From the NCBI GenBank assembly GCA_963754135.1, contig CAVWEY010000003.1:992001-1056000 (forward strand): a stretch of DNA of 64,000 nt. Direction: 5' to 3'. This document shows positions 17,217 to 25,683 of the stretch, piece after piece. Under the pieces are notes generated by a model that worked only from the letters and a program-made list of their open reading frames with translations, was not told the DNA's origin and did not search any database. Source of the stretch: JAJFUI01 sp963754135 (GTDB lineage Bacteria; Planctomycetota; Planctomycetia; Pirellulales; Thermoguttaceae). Each line of letters starts with the position of its first letter. Position 1 is the first letter of the stretch. Both the position numbers and the translations under genes were made by a program.

Positions 17217-18641
17217 TCAGGCAACGGCAATCAGGTCATATTCTTTCGCGGCGACAACCTCACAGGAGACGACCTGGCCCGGCGCCAAGTCTTTGCCGGT
17301 CACGTAGACCTGGCCGTCCACCTCCGGGGCGTCGGCCCAACAGCGGCCGATGTAGGCCGTCCGTTGGCCGGGGACTGGGGAGTCGATCATCACGTCCAAA
17401 CGCTTCCCCACCTGCGAGGCATTCCAAGCGAAGGCGATCTCCTGCTGTGCCGCCATCAAACGATTGCGACGCGATAGTTTTACCTCCTCCGCCAGATGTC
17501 CGTCAAGCTCTGCGGCGGCAGTTCCCGGCTCGTTCGAGAAAGCCAGCGCCCCCAGCCGCTCGAACCGCTGCCGCCGGACAAAATCCAGCAACTCCTCGAA
17601 CTGCTCCTCGGTCTCGCCCGGAAAGCCCGTCATCAGGGTGGTCCGCAGCGCCAGGCGTCCGATCCCCGCCCGGAGCCGGCCGAGCAATTGCTCAGTCTGC
17701 CAGCGGTCTACCTGCCGTCGCATCCGCCGCAGCACCTCGTCGCTGATATGCTGCAACGGCAGGTCGAGGTACGGCAGGATCTTCGATCCCCCGGCAATCG
17801 TCTCGATCAGCTCGTCGCTCAGGTGCATCGGATACAGGTACATCAGGCGGATCCAGGCCAGCCCTTCGACCTGCTCCAGCCGGCGGAGCAGCTCGGCCAG
17901 CAGCGGCCGGCCATCGAGGTCCATGCCGTAGAAGGTCGTATCCTGGGCCACCAGCACCAACTCCCGCCCGCCGTCGGCCGCCAGTTCCTCCGCCTCGTCC
18001 ACCACCTGCCCGATGGGCTTGCTGGCATAGGGGCCGCGCATCCGGGGGATCGAGCAAAAGCTGCACAGCCGATTGCACCCCTCGGCGATCTTCAGGTAGG
18101 CCAGGTGCCGGAGGGTGATCCGCCGCCGGCCGCCGTCCGGTAGTGGCCGGCTGGGCGGCGGCCGGAACAACGCCCGCGCGGCACAGTTGGCTCGTCCAGC
18201 CGTGGGCCCGACACTGCCGGACAAGCCGGCAGTGCCACCCAGCTTTACCGCCGCGACAATTTCATCCCGGGCGAAGACGCCGATCAATTGATCGAGCTGC
18301 GGATAGCGTTCGAGAAGCGACTCCCGGTCCCGTTCCGCCAGACAGCCGGCGACGACCACCCGCCGCACCCGTCCCCGCTCCTTCAGCCGCAGCATCTCCT
18401 CGATCGTGCGGTACGACTCCGCCCGGGCGTCGGCGATGAATCCGCACGTATTGATGACGACCGTCTCGGCGCCGTCGGGATCGGCGGCCATGCGGTAGCC
18501 GTCGCGGTCGAGCAGTCCGGCCATGCGCTCGCTGTCCACCAGGTTCTTGGGGCAGCCGAGGCTTACCAGGGCGTAGGTGCGGCGGGGGGGTTTCTTGGGA
18601 GGCACGGCGGATAACGTGTTGTGCCGCTTACGGTTTTGCAA
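17217..18641 (-). CDS. rimO: ribosomal protein S12 methylthiotransferase RimO
   Basis: A radical SAM enzyme that methylthiolates Asp of ribosomal protein S12. The N-terminal UPF0004 domain has YALVSLGCPKNLVDSERM and NTCGFI. The radical SAM cluster is CNRLCSFCSIPRMRGPY. The C-terminal TRAM-like part follows (GRCWADAPEVDGQVYV). An extra stretch GGTAGLSGSVGPTAGRANC between the two domains is encoded by a palindromic element (CACTGCCGG-acaag-CCGGCAGTG at 18212-18234), an insertion not expected in the family. It is upstream of pgsA in a probable two-gene operon. The product is 474 residues. Confidence 0.92.
   Translation of the reverse strand: MQNRKRHNTLSAVPPKKPPRRTYALVSLGCPKNLVDSERMAGLLDRDGYRMAADPDGAETVVINTCGFIADARAESYRTIEEMLRLKERGRVRRVVVAGCLAERDRESLLERYPQLDQLIGVFARDEIVAAVKLGGTAGLSGSVGPTAGRANCAARALFRPPPSRPLPDGGRRRITLRHLAYLKIAEGCNRLCSFCSIPRMRGPYASKPIGQVVDEAEELAADGGRELVLVAQDTTFYGMDLDGRPLLAELLRRLEQVEGLAWIRLMYLYPMHLSDELIETIAGGSKILPYLDLPLQHISDEVLRRMRRQVDRWQTEQLLGRLRAGIGRLALRTTLMTGFPGETEEQFEELLDFVRRQRFERLGALAFSNEPGTAAAELDGHLAEEVKLSRRNRLMAAQQEIAFAWNASQVGKRLDVMIDSPVPGQRTAYIGRCWADAPEVDGQVYVTGKDLAPGQVVSCEVVAAKEYDLIAVA
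18212..18234. repeat. intragenic palindrome in rimO
   Basis: Nine-base arms with an ACAAG loop. The uvrC palindrome at 50550-50574 has the same architecture (ten-base arms, ACGAG loop). The element stays in frame in rimO and falls in an interdomain linker. Confidence 0.7.
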
Positions 18642-18651
18642 AAACAGGAGG

Positions 18652-18727
18652 TTGGCACGCCCTCAAGGGCGTGAGAGTCGTCACAAGCCACTCGGCGGCC
18701 GCCGCGCCCTTTCAGGGCGTGCCACCC
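18652..18727. repeat. inverted repeat with CACGCCCT / AGGGCGTG arms
   Basis: The left arm GGCACGCCCTCAAGGGCGTG and right arm GCCCTTTCAGGGCGTGCC flank about 35 bp. It is intergenic between divergent rimO and the ImmA/IrrE-like gene. Confidence 0.75.
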
Positions 18728-18814
18728 AATTACTCAGTGCATCGTACCCGATTCGCGGCAGAAATGTAAGTGGCCCGCCCCGCCCCTTGCGGAATGCGGC
18801 CGCCGGTGCTATAG

Positions 18815-18828
18815 TATACATGTGTATA
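18815..18828. promoter_or_regulatory. candidate operator/promoter: TATACA-tg-TGTATA
   Basis: A perfect 6-2-6 inverted repeat sits in an AT-rich island in GC-rich DNA, 24 bp before the ATG of the peptidase gene. Overlapping TATAGT and TATACA hexamers could be -10 boxes. This geometry suits a small dimeric repressor. The binding protein is unknown. Confidence 0.45.
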
Positions 18829-18851
18829 TTTTCCGATGCGAGGCCGCCGCG

Positions 18852-19619
18852 ATGCTCCCCGAATACACCCGCGAAGAACTGGCCGCCGGCCTGGACCACG
18901 TGGCGGCGGAAGTGCTCCGCCAGGCGGCCGTCGCCCGGCCGCCGGTGGACGCCCTGGAAGTCGCCCGCCGGCTGGGTATCGCCGTCGCCTGGGACGACCG
19001 GCAGGAAGGCCGGGCGCGATACGTCCGGCTGAGCGGCCGCCGCTCGGGGCGAGCGCGGGCGACCATCCTCCTCCGGCCGGAGCCGCGCTTCGAGCGGCAG
19101 CAATGGGCGGTGGCCCACGAAATCGGCGAGCACGTGGCCTATCGCGTCTTCGCCCGCTGGGGCGCCGATCCGCGGGCGACGGCCGCGGGCGCCCGCGAGC
19201 AAGTGGCCAACCAGTTGACCGGCCGGCTGTTGTTGCCGACGGCCTGGTTCGCCGCGGACGGGGCCGCCTGCGGCTGGGACCTGATCGCGCTGAAGGCCCG
19301 CTATGCCACTGCCAGCCACGAGTTGATCGCCCGGCGGATGTTGGAGTGCCGTCCGCCGGTGGTGATCAGCATTTTCGACCAGCGGCGGCTCTCGTTCCGC
19401 CGCAGCAACGTTCCCGGCCGGGTGCCGCCGCCGTTGCCGGGGGAAATGGAATGTTGGCGGCAGGTGCACCAGGGTTGCCGCCCGCGGCGGAACTGCCAGG
19501 GTCTCGGCGCGATTCAGGGATGGCCGATCCATGAAGAAGGGTGGAAGCGGGAGATTCTGCGGATGGACGTGGAGGAACTGGAGGAAGAGTCGTACGCCGA
19601 TTGGTCCTGCGGGGAATAG
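18852..19619 (+). CDS. ImmA/IrrE family metallo-endopeptidase
   Basis: A 255-residue protein with the M78 zinc motif HEIGEH (in WAVAHEIGEHVAYRVFA) and a downstream region EQVANQLTGRLLLPTAWF that matches the family, where helix residues after the motif form the third ligand. Such proteases cleave repressors of mobile elements or stress genes. The usual partner HTH protein is not adjacent. The start was placed at ATG 18852; an upstream GTG in the same frame would place the operator inside the gene. The C-terminal 60 residues (CWRQVHQGCRPRRNC...) are unusual and Cys-containing. Confidence 0.8.
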   Translation: MLPEYTREELAAGLDHVAAEVLRQAAVARPPVDALEVARRLGIAVAWDDRQEGRARYVRLSGRRSGRARATILLRPEPRFERQQWAVAHEIGEHVAYRVFARWGADPRATAAGAREQVANQLTGRLLLPTAWFAADGAACGWDLIALKARYATASHELIARRMLECRPPVVISIFDQRRLSFRRSNVPGRVPPPLPGEMECWRQVHQGCRPRRNCQGLGAIQGWPIHEEGWKREILRMDVEELEEESYADWSCGE

Positions 19620-19627
19620 TGCGACAT

Positions 19628-19698
19628 CCGTTTAGCGGCCGACGGTACGTCGGCCGTGTTCCGCTGCGAGCCGCCGTGCCGGCGGCTGCTAAACGCGT
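19628..19698. repeat. inverted repeat with CGTTTAGC / GCTAAACG ends
   Basis: Outer ends CGTTTAGCGGCCG and CGGCTGCTAAACG enclose internal GC palindromes. A half-copy (GCCGTGCCGGCGGCCGCTAAAC) lies near 11366-11388. It sits between two convergent genes and may serve as a bidirectional terminator. Confidence 0.7.
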
Positions 19699-19707
19699 GC
19701 CGCGCTC

Positions 19708-20979
19708 TCACCCTGCCTTGCGGTAGCTCGCCGCCGCTTCGTCCGGCTGTTGGCGGGGCGCATCGCGACGGATGATCGCCTGCACTTTTCCGCCCGGCAA
19801 CAGGTGGTAGCGGATGCCGCGCCAGGCGATTCGCCGGCCGACGGCCGCGCTGGCCACGCCGACCCAATGGGCCAGTTCCACCAGCGGGTTGGCCCAGATG
19901 TCGAACCGCTGAATCGGCCGCGAGGCCCGCTCCCAATGCGGGAAGTAGGTCTTCACCAGGTCTTGGCGCAGCCAGCCCCGATAGACCGTCACCAGGTAGA
20001 GCACGGCGGAGACGCCAAGCGGAATCCACGGCGACGGCGAGCCTTTGAGCAGGCTCCAGGCCAGTACGCCCAGGTTCCCCAGCCAGATCAGGTTGGAGAA
20101 GGTGGCCGCACAGAGCGAGAAGAGCCACCAATCGAAGGTGTAGAAGCGGGCGATCAGGTACTGGCGGCGGATGAACGCCAGTGCGGTGCCGAGCGATTCG
20201 TCCAACGGCGAGGCTACCACGCAGGCCGGCTCGAAGCGGACCGCCAGCTTCGCCCGCCGCATCAGCCGGCTGGCCACGAGGTCGTCGCTCAAGGTCCCCT
20301 GCCAGGCGTCGCGCAGGCCAATCTGATCGAACAGTTCGCGGCGGATGGCCCACGAGCCGCCCCAGATCAGGTGATGGCTGCTACGGGTCAACAGGGACAG
20401 CACGTCGCAATTCATGCTGTAGACCAGGGCATTGGCCACGGTGGCCTGCTGGGGCGTGAACCAGCGATAGCCGGTGACCGCCCCCCAACCGGGCTCATCC
20501 AACCGTGACACCAGCATCCGCAGCCATTCGGGCCTGGGCCGGGCGTCGGAATCGACGAAGGCCAGGTACTTGATCCGCGGCGAAATGTGTTCCGTGGCGA
20601 CGCGGAGGTTGTGGACCTTCTGGCCGCCCTCGGTGGCCTGGCCGGCGACCACTACCCGCGCCGGCACCCAGGGATGCCCCGCCATCGTGCGCCGGATCAC
20701 CCCGCAGGCCGGATCGTCGCTGCTCTCGACGATGAACGTGATCTCATAGTCGTCGTAGTCCTGCTCCATCAGGGCGCGGAGGTTCGTCTCCAACTCCAGG
20801 TCGAGGCCCTTGCACGGAGCGAACAGTGCCACCCGGCCGGTCGGCTGGTGCCGCTCCAGGCCGTGCATGCAACTTCGCACGTAGCGGCGGTGCTCCCACG
20901 TCTGCAACGCCAGCAGCAGCGACTGGACGATCACCAGTCCCGTGAGAATCAGATAGACCGTGAGCCAATACGCATCCAT
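19708..20979 (-). CDS. membrane glycosyltransferase (GT2/GT21-like)
   Basis: A 423-residue protein with an N-terminal helix (LTVYLILTGLVIVQSLLLAL), a GT-A domain and C-terminal helices. Conserved positions are APCKG, the DSDAR metal-binding motif, GTLSDDLVASRLM and a QxxRW-like segment FIRRQYLIARFYTF. The order resembles ceramide glucosyltransferase-type enzymes, including hopanoid-associated HpnI. The donor and acceptor cannot be determined. It is a single gene. Confidence 0.75.
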   Translation of the reverse strand: MDAYWLTVYLILTGLVIVQSLLLALQTWEHRRYVRSCMHGLERHQPTGRVALFAPCKGLDLELETNLRALMEQDYDDYEITFIVESSDDPACGVIRRTMAGHPWVPARVVVAGQATEGGQKVHNLRVATEHISPRIKYLAFVDSDARPRPEWLRMLVSRLDEPGWGAVTGYRWFTPQQATVANALVYSMNCDVLSLLTRSSHHLIWGGSWAIRRELFDQIGLRDAWQGTLSDDLVASRLMRRAKLAVRFEPACVVASPLDESLGTALAFIRRQYLIARFYTFDWWLFSLCAATFSNLIWLGNLGVLAWSLLKGSPSPWIPLGVSAVLYLVTVYRGWLRQDLVKTYFPHWERASRPIQRFDIWANPLVELAHWVGVASAAVGRRIAWRGIRYHLLPGGKVQAIIRRDAPRQQPDEAAASYRKAG

Positions 20980-21182
20980 GCGTTCACCGGGGGTCCGTCG
21001 AGGTCTGTGGCAAAACGATAACTGATGCGCCGGAACAGGTCAAGGCCAACGAAGACGGTAAACTGGGTAAACTGCGGCAGCTAATGCAAACCGCGGACTT
21101 ATGGGAGGCGCCTCCTGTCGCCGATCTCGTCAGAGGGGACTGAGCTTGACCCTCCCCGGCCCTGTCCTCACAATTCACCCCC

Positions 21183-22376
21183 ATGTACATCTTGACGCGC
21201 TACGTGGTCTGGGAAGTGCTGAAGTGGTTCCTGGCGGCGTTGGTGGCCCTGACGCTGATCTTTACCCTGGGGATGGGGAAGCGGGCGGGGGACGACTGGC
21301 ATTTGCCCTTCCTGCTCGTCTTCCGCATCATGCCCTACATTCTCCCCGAGGTCCTCGGCATCACCATTCCCGTCGCCATGCTCCTTGCCGTCAGCGTCGT
21401 CTTCGGCCGGATGACCGGTTCCAACGAAGTGGTGGCGATGAAGTCGCTGGGCATCAGTCCCATGGCGGTGGTCTGGCCGGTGCTGGTGCTGGCCGCCTTT
21501 GTCAGTTTGGGCACGGTCTGGATGTACGAGATCGCCGCCACCCGCTGCCGCCCCGCCATCGACCGCATCGCGGGCGAGTCGGTCGAGGAGATCGTCTACG
21601 GCATGTTGCAACGGACTCAATCCTACGACTGTAGCCAGTTCTCCATCACCGTCAAACGCGTCGACGGCCGGAAACTCATCCGCCCGAAAATCATGGTCAA
21701 GGCCCAGCCGGGCCAGCCTGAAGTCCTCATCTCCGCCGCCGAGGCCGAGCTGCGGACCGACTGGAAGGCCCACCGGCTGCGGATCATCTGCCGCGACGGC
21801 GAAGTGAACATCGACCGGGGCAAAATGGTCTGGTCGTTCCCCGGCGAGCAGGAATGGCAAGTCCCCATCGCCGAGCCGATCTCCCCCCGCTACCACCGCG
21901 ACCGGGTGGCCACGCGGGACATCCCGGGGCTGATCGACGAACTCCGGAAGGAACAGAATGGGCTCCGCTCCGAGCTGCGGCAGCTCGAACGGTTGCGGGC
22001 GGCCAACAAGGCCCTGGGCGTGTTCGAATCGCCCAAGGACGCCGAGGCCATCGCCGCCAAGAAAAACAAGATCGCCGACGACGAGGAACTGATCCTCCGC
22101 CTGCGGACCGAGCCGTACCGCCGCTGGTCGAACGGCTTCACCTGCCTCTGCTTCGCGCTGATCGGCATACCGGTGGCCATGCTCTGGCGGCACGCCGACG
22201 TGCTCACCAATTTCTTCGTCTGTTTCCTGCCGATCCTGGCGGTCTACTATCCGCTGTTGATGTTCGGCGACAAGCTCTCGACGTCCGGGACCCTGCCGCC
22301 GGTCTCTTTCTGGATGGGCAACGTCGTGCTGGTGGTTCCCGCGATCCTGCTGCTACGGTGGATCGTCAGGCACTAA
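21183..22376 (+). CDS. LptF/LptG-family permease (YjgP/YjgQ)
   Basis: A 397-residue inner-membrane protein. Three N-terminal helices (VLKWFLAALVALTLIFTL; VLGITIPVAMLLAVSVVFG; a third at about 90-115) carry the family signature around GSNEVVAMKSLGISP. A periplasmic beta-jellyroll region with an added coiled stretch (ELRKEQNGLRSELRQLERLR) follows, then three C-terminal helices. It should act with an LptB ATPase in lipopolysaccharide export. No partner gene is adjacent, and I cannot say whether it is LptF or LptG. Its stop overlaps the convergent dehydrogenase stop by 4 bp. Confidence 0.8.
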   Translation: MYILTRYVVWEVLKWFLAALVALTLIFTLGMGKRAGDDWHLPFLLVFRIMPYILPEVLGITIPVAMLLAVSVVFGRMTGSNEVVAMKSLGISPMAVVWPVLVLAAFVSLGTVWMYEIAATRCRPAIDRIAGESVEEIVYGMLQRTQSYDCSQFSITVKRVDGRKLIRPKIMVKAQPGQPEVLISAAEAELRTDWKAHRLRIICRDGEVNIDRGKMVWSFPGEQEWQVPIAEPISPRYHRDRVATRDIPGLIDELRKEQNGLRSELRQLERLRAANKALGVFESPKDAEAIAAKKNKIADDEELILRLRTEPYRRWSNGFTCLCFALIGIPVAMLWRHADVLTNFFVCFLPILAVYYPLLMFGDKLSTSGTLPPVSFWMGNVVLVVPAILLLRWIVRH

Positions 22377-23419
22377 GGAAGAGACGTCAACTCGATCACC
22401 GCTTTGACCACCCCGTCGCGATAGCCGGCCACCAGATCGAACGCCTCGGCGATGCGCTCCAAGGGAAAGCGATGGGTCAACAGCGGGCGGGGATCGATCC
22501 GGCCGGCCGCAATCATCTCGATCACCGGCGCGACGCAGCCCCGCTGGCGGCGGACGTTCTTGAACATAAGCTCCTTGCGGCGCATGCGGTGGATGTCGAA
22601 GATCACCCGGTCGGTGGGCGGGATACCAACCAGAACCAGCGTGCCGCCGGGGGCCAAGAGCTTTTGCCCCTCATCGACGCACAACGGATCGCCGGAACAC
22701 TCGAACACCACGTCCAAGCCCTGCGGCTCCCTTTGCAGAATGGCGGCGATGGCCTCGCCGTGCGTCGCATTGCCGGCCCAGTCGGCCCCGCACTTTTTGG
22801 CGACCGCCAGCCGCTCGTCCAAGAGGTCGGTCACGTAGGCGGTATAGCCGTTGGCGGCCTTCGCGCAGAGCAGCACGCTCAGCCCGATCGGCCCGGCGCC
22901 GAGGATGGCGATTCTCGCCGCCGGAGGCAACTCGGCCAGGCGGACGGCGTGCAGCCCGACTGAAAGCGGCTCGACCAGGGCGGCCTCGTCGAGCGTCATG
23001 CCGGCGGGAATGGGGAAGCAGTTCTCGGCCGGCACGACACGGAACTCGGCCACCGCGCCGAGGGCCTCGCCGGGACAGCCCATGAAGAGCAGATTGCGGC
23101 ACGTATTGGTCCGGCCCGCCCGGCACTGGTCGCACGTGCCGCAGACGATGGCCGGATCGACCGCCACCCGCTGGCCGGGCAGCAGGCGGTCCACCTCGGC
23201 GCCGACTTCGACCACGGTGCCGGCGCACTCGTGGCCGACGGTGGCCGGATACACCAGCGCCCGGTCTCCGATCCGCCCTTCGAGATAGCAGTGGATGTCG
23301 GAGCCGCAGACGCCGACCCGTTCGACCCGCAGTAGCACGGCGTCGGGCCGGTTCAGCCGCGGCGGTGGCAGATCGACGATTTCCAGCTTCTTCGGAGCGG
23401 TAAAGTGGGCGACTCTCAT
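22373..23419 (-). CDS. zinc-dependent alcohol/polyol dehydrogenase (MDR family)
   Basis: A 348-residue medium-chain dehydrogenase similar to sorbitol/threonine dehydrogenases. It shows catalytic zinc residues in GVCGSDIHCY and VGHECAGTV, the structural-zinc cysteines CGTCDQCRAGRTNTC, and the NAD motif ILGAGPIGLSVLL. The frame stays open far upstream of ATG 23417-23419, but that part overlaps coaX and has no domain. Start choice rests on the family N-terminus MRVAHFTAPKKLEIVDLPPP. The substrate is unknown. Confidence 0.88.
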   Translation of the reverse strand: MRVAHFTAPKKLEIVDLPPPRLNRPDAVLLRVERVGVCGSDIHCYLEGRIGDRALVYPATVGHECAGTVVEVGAEVDRLLPGQRVAVDPAIVCGTCDQCRAGRTNTCRNLLFMGCPGEALGAVAEFRVVPAENCFPIPAGMTLDEAALVEPLSVGLHAVRLAELPPAARIAILGAGPIGLSVLLCAKAANGYTAYVTDLLDERLAVAKKCGADWAGNATHGEAIAAILQREPQGLDVVFECSGDPLCVDEGQKLLAPGGTLVLVGIPPTDRVIFDIHRMRRKELMFKNVRRQRGCVAPVIEMIAAGRIDPRPLLTHRFPLERIAEAFDLVAGYRDGVVKAVIELTSLP

Positions 23420-23436
23420 CCCGTCGTCCTCCACTG

Positions 23437-24378
23437 TTATTCTACGCCCGCCGCCAAGGCGATTCCGGCCAGGGTCAGATGCGGCACGTAGCGGGCGTGG
23501 GGGCCGAGCAATTCCGCCACGGCGGCGCCGGCCCCCCCGGTGAGGAAGACTTGCGGCTGCCCTGGGGTGACAGTTGCTGGAGCGGCAGTTGAACTTGCTG
23601 GGGTGGCAGTTGAACTTGCTGGGGTGGCAGTTGAACTGCCACCCCAACCCGCGACCAGCCCACCGCTTGCGGCTTCGCCCAACCGCTCGACCAACTGCCG
23701 GATCGCGCCGATGGTTCCCCAGAACAGCCCCGACTCGATGGCCGGCTCGGTGGCGGTCCCCAGGGCCAGCGGCGGCACGGTCAGGTCGGACACATCGACC
23801 AGCGGGAGCAGGTCGGTGAACTCGTGCAGTGCCCGGGCCGACATGGCGATGCCCGGCAAGATGGCCCCGCCCAGATAGGCCCCGTCGGCGGAAACCAGGT
23901 CCACCGTAACGGCCGTGCCGACGTCGACGATCACGGCGGGCGAGCCGGGCCGCCGCAGCCGGTTGACCGCCACGGCATCCACCAGCCGGTCGATGCCGAC
24001 CATGTCCGGCCGCGGCAGCCGCACCTCCAGCGGCAGATCGCCGCAGCAGAGCAGCGTGACGTGGTCTGCCGGCCGATGCCCATGCAGCCAGTCGATCAGC
24101 CGGGAGGCCGCCGGCCGGTTGACGCTGGCGATCCACCATTGTAGCGTGCCGGATTGTAGCCCGCACACTCCGTGTGCGGGCAGCGGGGCGGCACACGGCG
24201 TGTGCCGACTACATCCCTCCAGCCACAGCCTGATCTGCTCCAACTCCGGGGCGTCGTCCAGCAGCGGTAGGATTCCGGTCGGCTCGGGAATGGCCGCCGG
24301 CGTGCGCCGGTGAGCGAACAGCCCGAGCTTGATCCGGGCGTTGCCGACGTCGACGGCCACTAGCGGTGCGCTCACCAC
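23437..24378 (-). CDS. coaX: type III pantothenate kinase
   Basis: CoaX phosphorylates pantothenate in coenzyme A synthesis. N-terminal phosphate-binding motif VAVDVGNARIKLGLF, GIDRLVDAVA and VDVGTAVTVDLV (second acidic motif), then GGAILPGIAMSARAL and FLTGGAG. Two stretches do not belong to the family. CSRHTPCAAPLPAHGVCGLQ near residues 55-75 is encoded by a double palindrome (24155-24213). Three ATPASST-type units near the C-terminus are encoded by a 21-bp tandem repeat (about 23568-23645). Both keep the frame. The gene overlaps obg by 7 bp, so the pair is co-transcribed. Confidence 0.88.
   Translation of the reverse strand: MVSAPLVAVDVGNARIKLGLFAHRRTPAAIPEPTGILPLLDDAPELEQIRLWLEGCSRHTPCAAPLPAHGVCGLQSGTLQWWIASVNRPAASRLIDWLHGHRPADHVTLLCCGDLPLEVRLPRPDMVGIDRLVDAVAVNRLRRPGSPAVIVDVGTAVTVDLVSADGAYLGGAILPGIAMSARALHEFTDLLPLVDVSDLTVPPLALGTATEPAIESGLFWGTIGAIRQLVERLGEAASGGLVAGWGGSSTATPASSTATPASSTAAPATVTPGQPQVFLTGGAGAAVAELLGPHARYVPHLTLAGIALAAGVE
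23568..23645. repeat. 21-bp tandem repeat ending in a perfect palindrome, inside coaX
   Basis: About three units of GGGGTGGCAGTTGAACTTGC plus one base encode repeats of seven residues (ATPASST). The last unit runs into a palindrome at 23621-23645 with 12-base arms around a single G. Unit length is a multiple of three, so copy-number change would not shift the frame. Confidence 0.85.
24155..24213. repeat. double-hairpin element inside coaX (CACACTCCGTGTG)
   Basis: TGTAG/CTACA ends enclose two hairpins, CCCGCACACTCCGTGTGCGGG cores split as CCCGCACAC-tcc-GTGTGCGGG and GGCACACGGCGTGTGCC. The same family occurs between genes at 3761-3799 and about 35418-35505. Here it adds about 20 residues to CoaX without a stop. 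Confidence 0.85.
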
Positions 24379-25460
24379 GGCGGCGGTTCCCCTTGAAGCG
24401 TTTGGGCGATCCGCCCCACCAACTCATTCAACCCCTGTCCGGTGACGGCGGAGATCAACAGCACCTCGCGGCCCAGGGATTCGGCCAGCCGGTCTCTCAC
24501 TTCGCTTGCCGTGGGCAAGTCGGCCTTGGTCACCACGACGATCTCCGGCCGGGTGCCCAGCGGGAAAAAGGGGACAGTCCCCATTTGTGCGAAGCACCCT
24601 TTGGGCCGTTCCGGCAAATGGGGACTGTCCCCTTTTTCCCGCGGCAACTGGGCATCGTACGTCTCCAACTCCGTGCGGATCGCCCGGTAGTTGGCCAGCG
24701 GCTCGGTGCCATCGGTCGGTTCGGGCTCGACGAGGTGGACGAGGATGCCCGCCCGCTGAATGTGGCGGAGGAACTCGTGTCCTAGTCCGGCCCCCTCCGA
24801 GGCCCCTTCGATCAGGCCGGGGATGTCGGCCATAATCAACGAGCGGTCGAAGTCGATCTGCACGCGGCCGAGGTTGGGGTGCTTGGTGGTGAAGGGATAC
24901 GCGGCGATTTCGGGCCGGGCACGCGAGAGCCGGCTCAAGAGCGTGCTCTTGCCAGCGTTCGGTTTGCCCACCAGGCCCACGTCGGCGATTACCTTGAGTT
25001 CGAGGCGCAGGGTGCGGACTTCGCCGGGGTCGCCGGGCGTGGACTGGCGTGGGGCGCGGTTGGTAGACGACTTGAAGCGGAGGTTTCCCTTGCCCCCTTT
25101 ACCGCCCAGCGCCGCCACCACCTGTTGGCCGGCCGGCGAAAGGTCCTTGAGGACATGCCCGTGCCCGGCGTCAATGACCACCGTGCCGGGCGGGACGAGG
25201 ATCAGCAGGTTGTCGGCCGAGCGGCCGTGACAATTGGCGCTGCCCCCCGGTTGGCCGTCTTTTGCCTTCCATAGGTGGCGTTGGGTCAATGGGGCGAGGC
25301 TATCGACCCCCTCCTGGGCTAGTAGGATGACGCTGCCGCCGTCGCCGCCGTCGCCGCCATCGGGTCCGCCGCGGGGGATGTACTTCTCGCGGCGGAAGCT
25401 GACGCAGCCGTCCCCCCCTTTGCCGGCCTCCACCTGAATCTCCACCTCATCGACAAACAT
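24372..25460 (-). CDS. obg: GTPase Obg (CgtA), with in-frame palindromic insertion
   Basis: Obg is a ribosome-assembly GTPase. The N-terminal glycine-rich Obg fold (GGDGCVSFRREKYIPRGGPD) is at about 15-35. G1 is GKPNAGKS (165-172), G3 DIPGL (212-216), G4 TKAD (311-314, a variant of NKxD) and G5 SAVTGQG. Residues about 274-300 (PREKGDSPHLPERPKGCFAQ and on) are encoded by a near-perfect palindrome at 24561-24641, exactly 81 bp, placed between G3 and G4 in the GTPase domain. This insertion is not expected in the family. The gene precedes coaX with a 7-bp overlap. Confidence 0.93.
   Translation of the reverse strand: MFVDEVEIQVEAGKGGDGCVSFRREKYIPRGGPDGGDGGDGGSVILLAQEGVDSLAPLTQRHLWKAKDGQPGGSANCHGRSADNLLILVPPGTVVIDAGHGHVLKDLSPAGQQVVAALGGKGGKGNLRFKSSTNRAPRQSTPGDPGEVRTLRLELKVIADVGLVGKPNAGKSTLLSRLSRARPEIAAYPFTTKHPNLGRVQIDFDRSLIMADIPGLIEGASEGAGLGHEFLRHIQRAGILVHLVEPEPTDGTEPLANYRAIRTELETYDAQLPREKGDSPHLPERPKGCFAQMGTVPFFPLGTRPEIVVVTKADLPTASEVRDRLAESLGREVLLISAVTGQGLNELVGRIAQTLQGEPPPW
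24561..24641. repeat. 81-bp palindromic element inside obg
   Basis: Arms 24561-24587 and 24615-24641 are perfectly complementary over 27 bp (GGGAAAAAGGGGACAGTCCC core) with a 27-bp loop. The length is a multiple of three. Similar AAAAGGGGAC arms occur at 37700-37763 (intergenic), 50469-50551 (uvrC) and 53058-53108 (a membrane-protein gene). Confidence 0.92.
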
Positions 25461-25564
25461 AAGGCCAAGTGTACTTGGCGGCAGCGACGGAGGGAAGGAG
25501 CCAACTGCCGCCGCCGCGGACTAGTGCCGGTGGACCAGAAGCAGTATAATCGCGGCGGAAAGTC

Positions 25565-25649
25565 GGGTGCCATGCCCACGCTTGCCGTGGGCACGTTGAA
25601 TACGCCGGAAAACCGCCTCATGCCCACGGCAAGCGTGGGCATGGCACCC
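25565..25649. repeat. 29-bp perfect inverted repeat, TGCCCACGCTTGCCGTGGGC family
   Basis: Arms 25565-25593 and 25621-25649 are perfectly complementary with a 27-bp spacer. A TATAAT at 25545-25550 just upstream could start transcription through it into the next gene, placing the hairpin in the leader. Confidence 0.85.
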
Positions 25650-25683
25650 GCCGCTTGATGCCTAACCTGAGGAGGGCCGTATC

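Noticed and set aside
23420..24196. Upstream extension of the zinc dehydrogenase to 607 residues
   Set aside because: The extra part lies over coaX in another frame and lacks any domain; the family start is at 23419.
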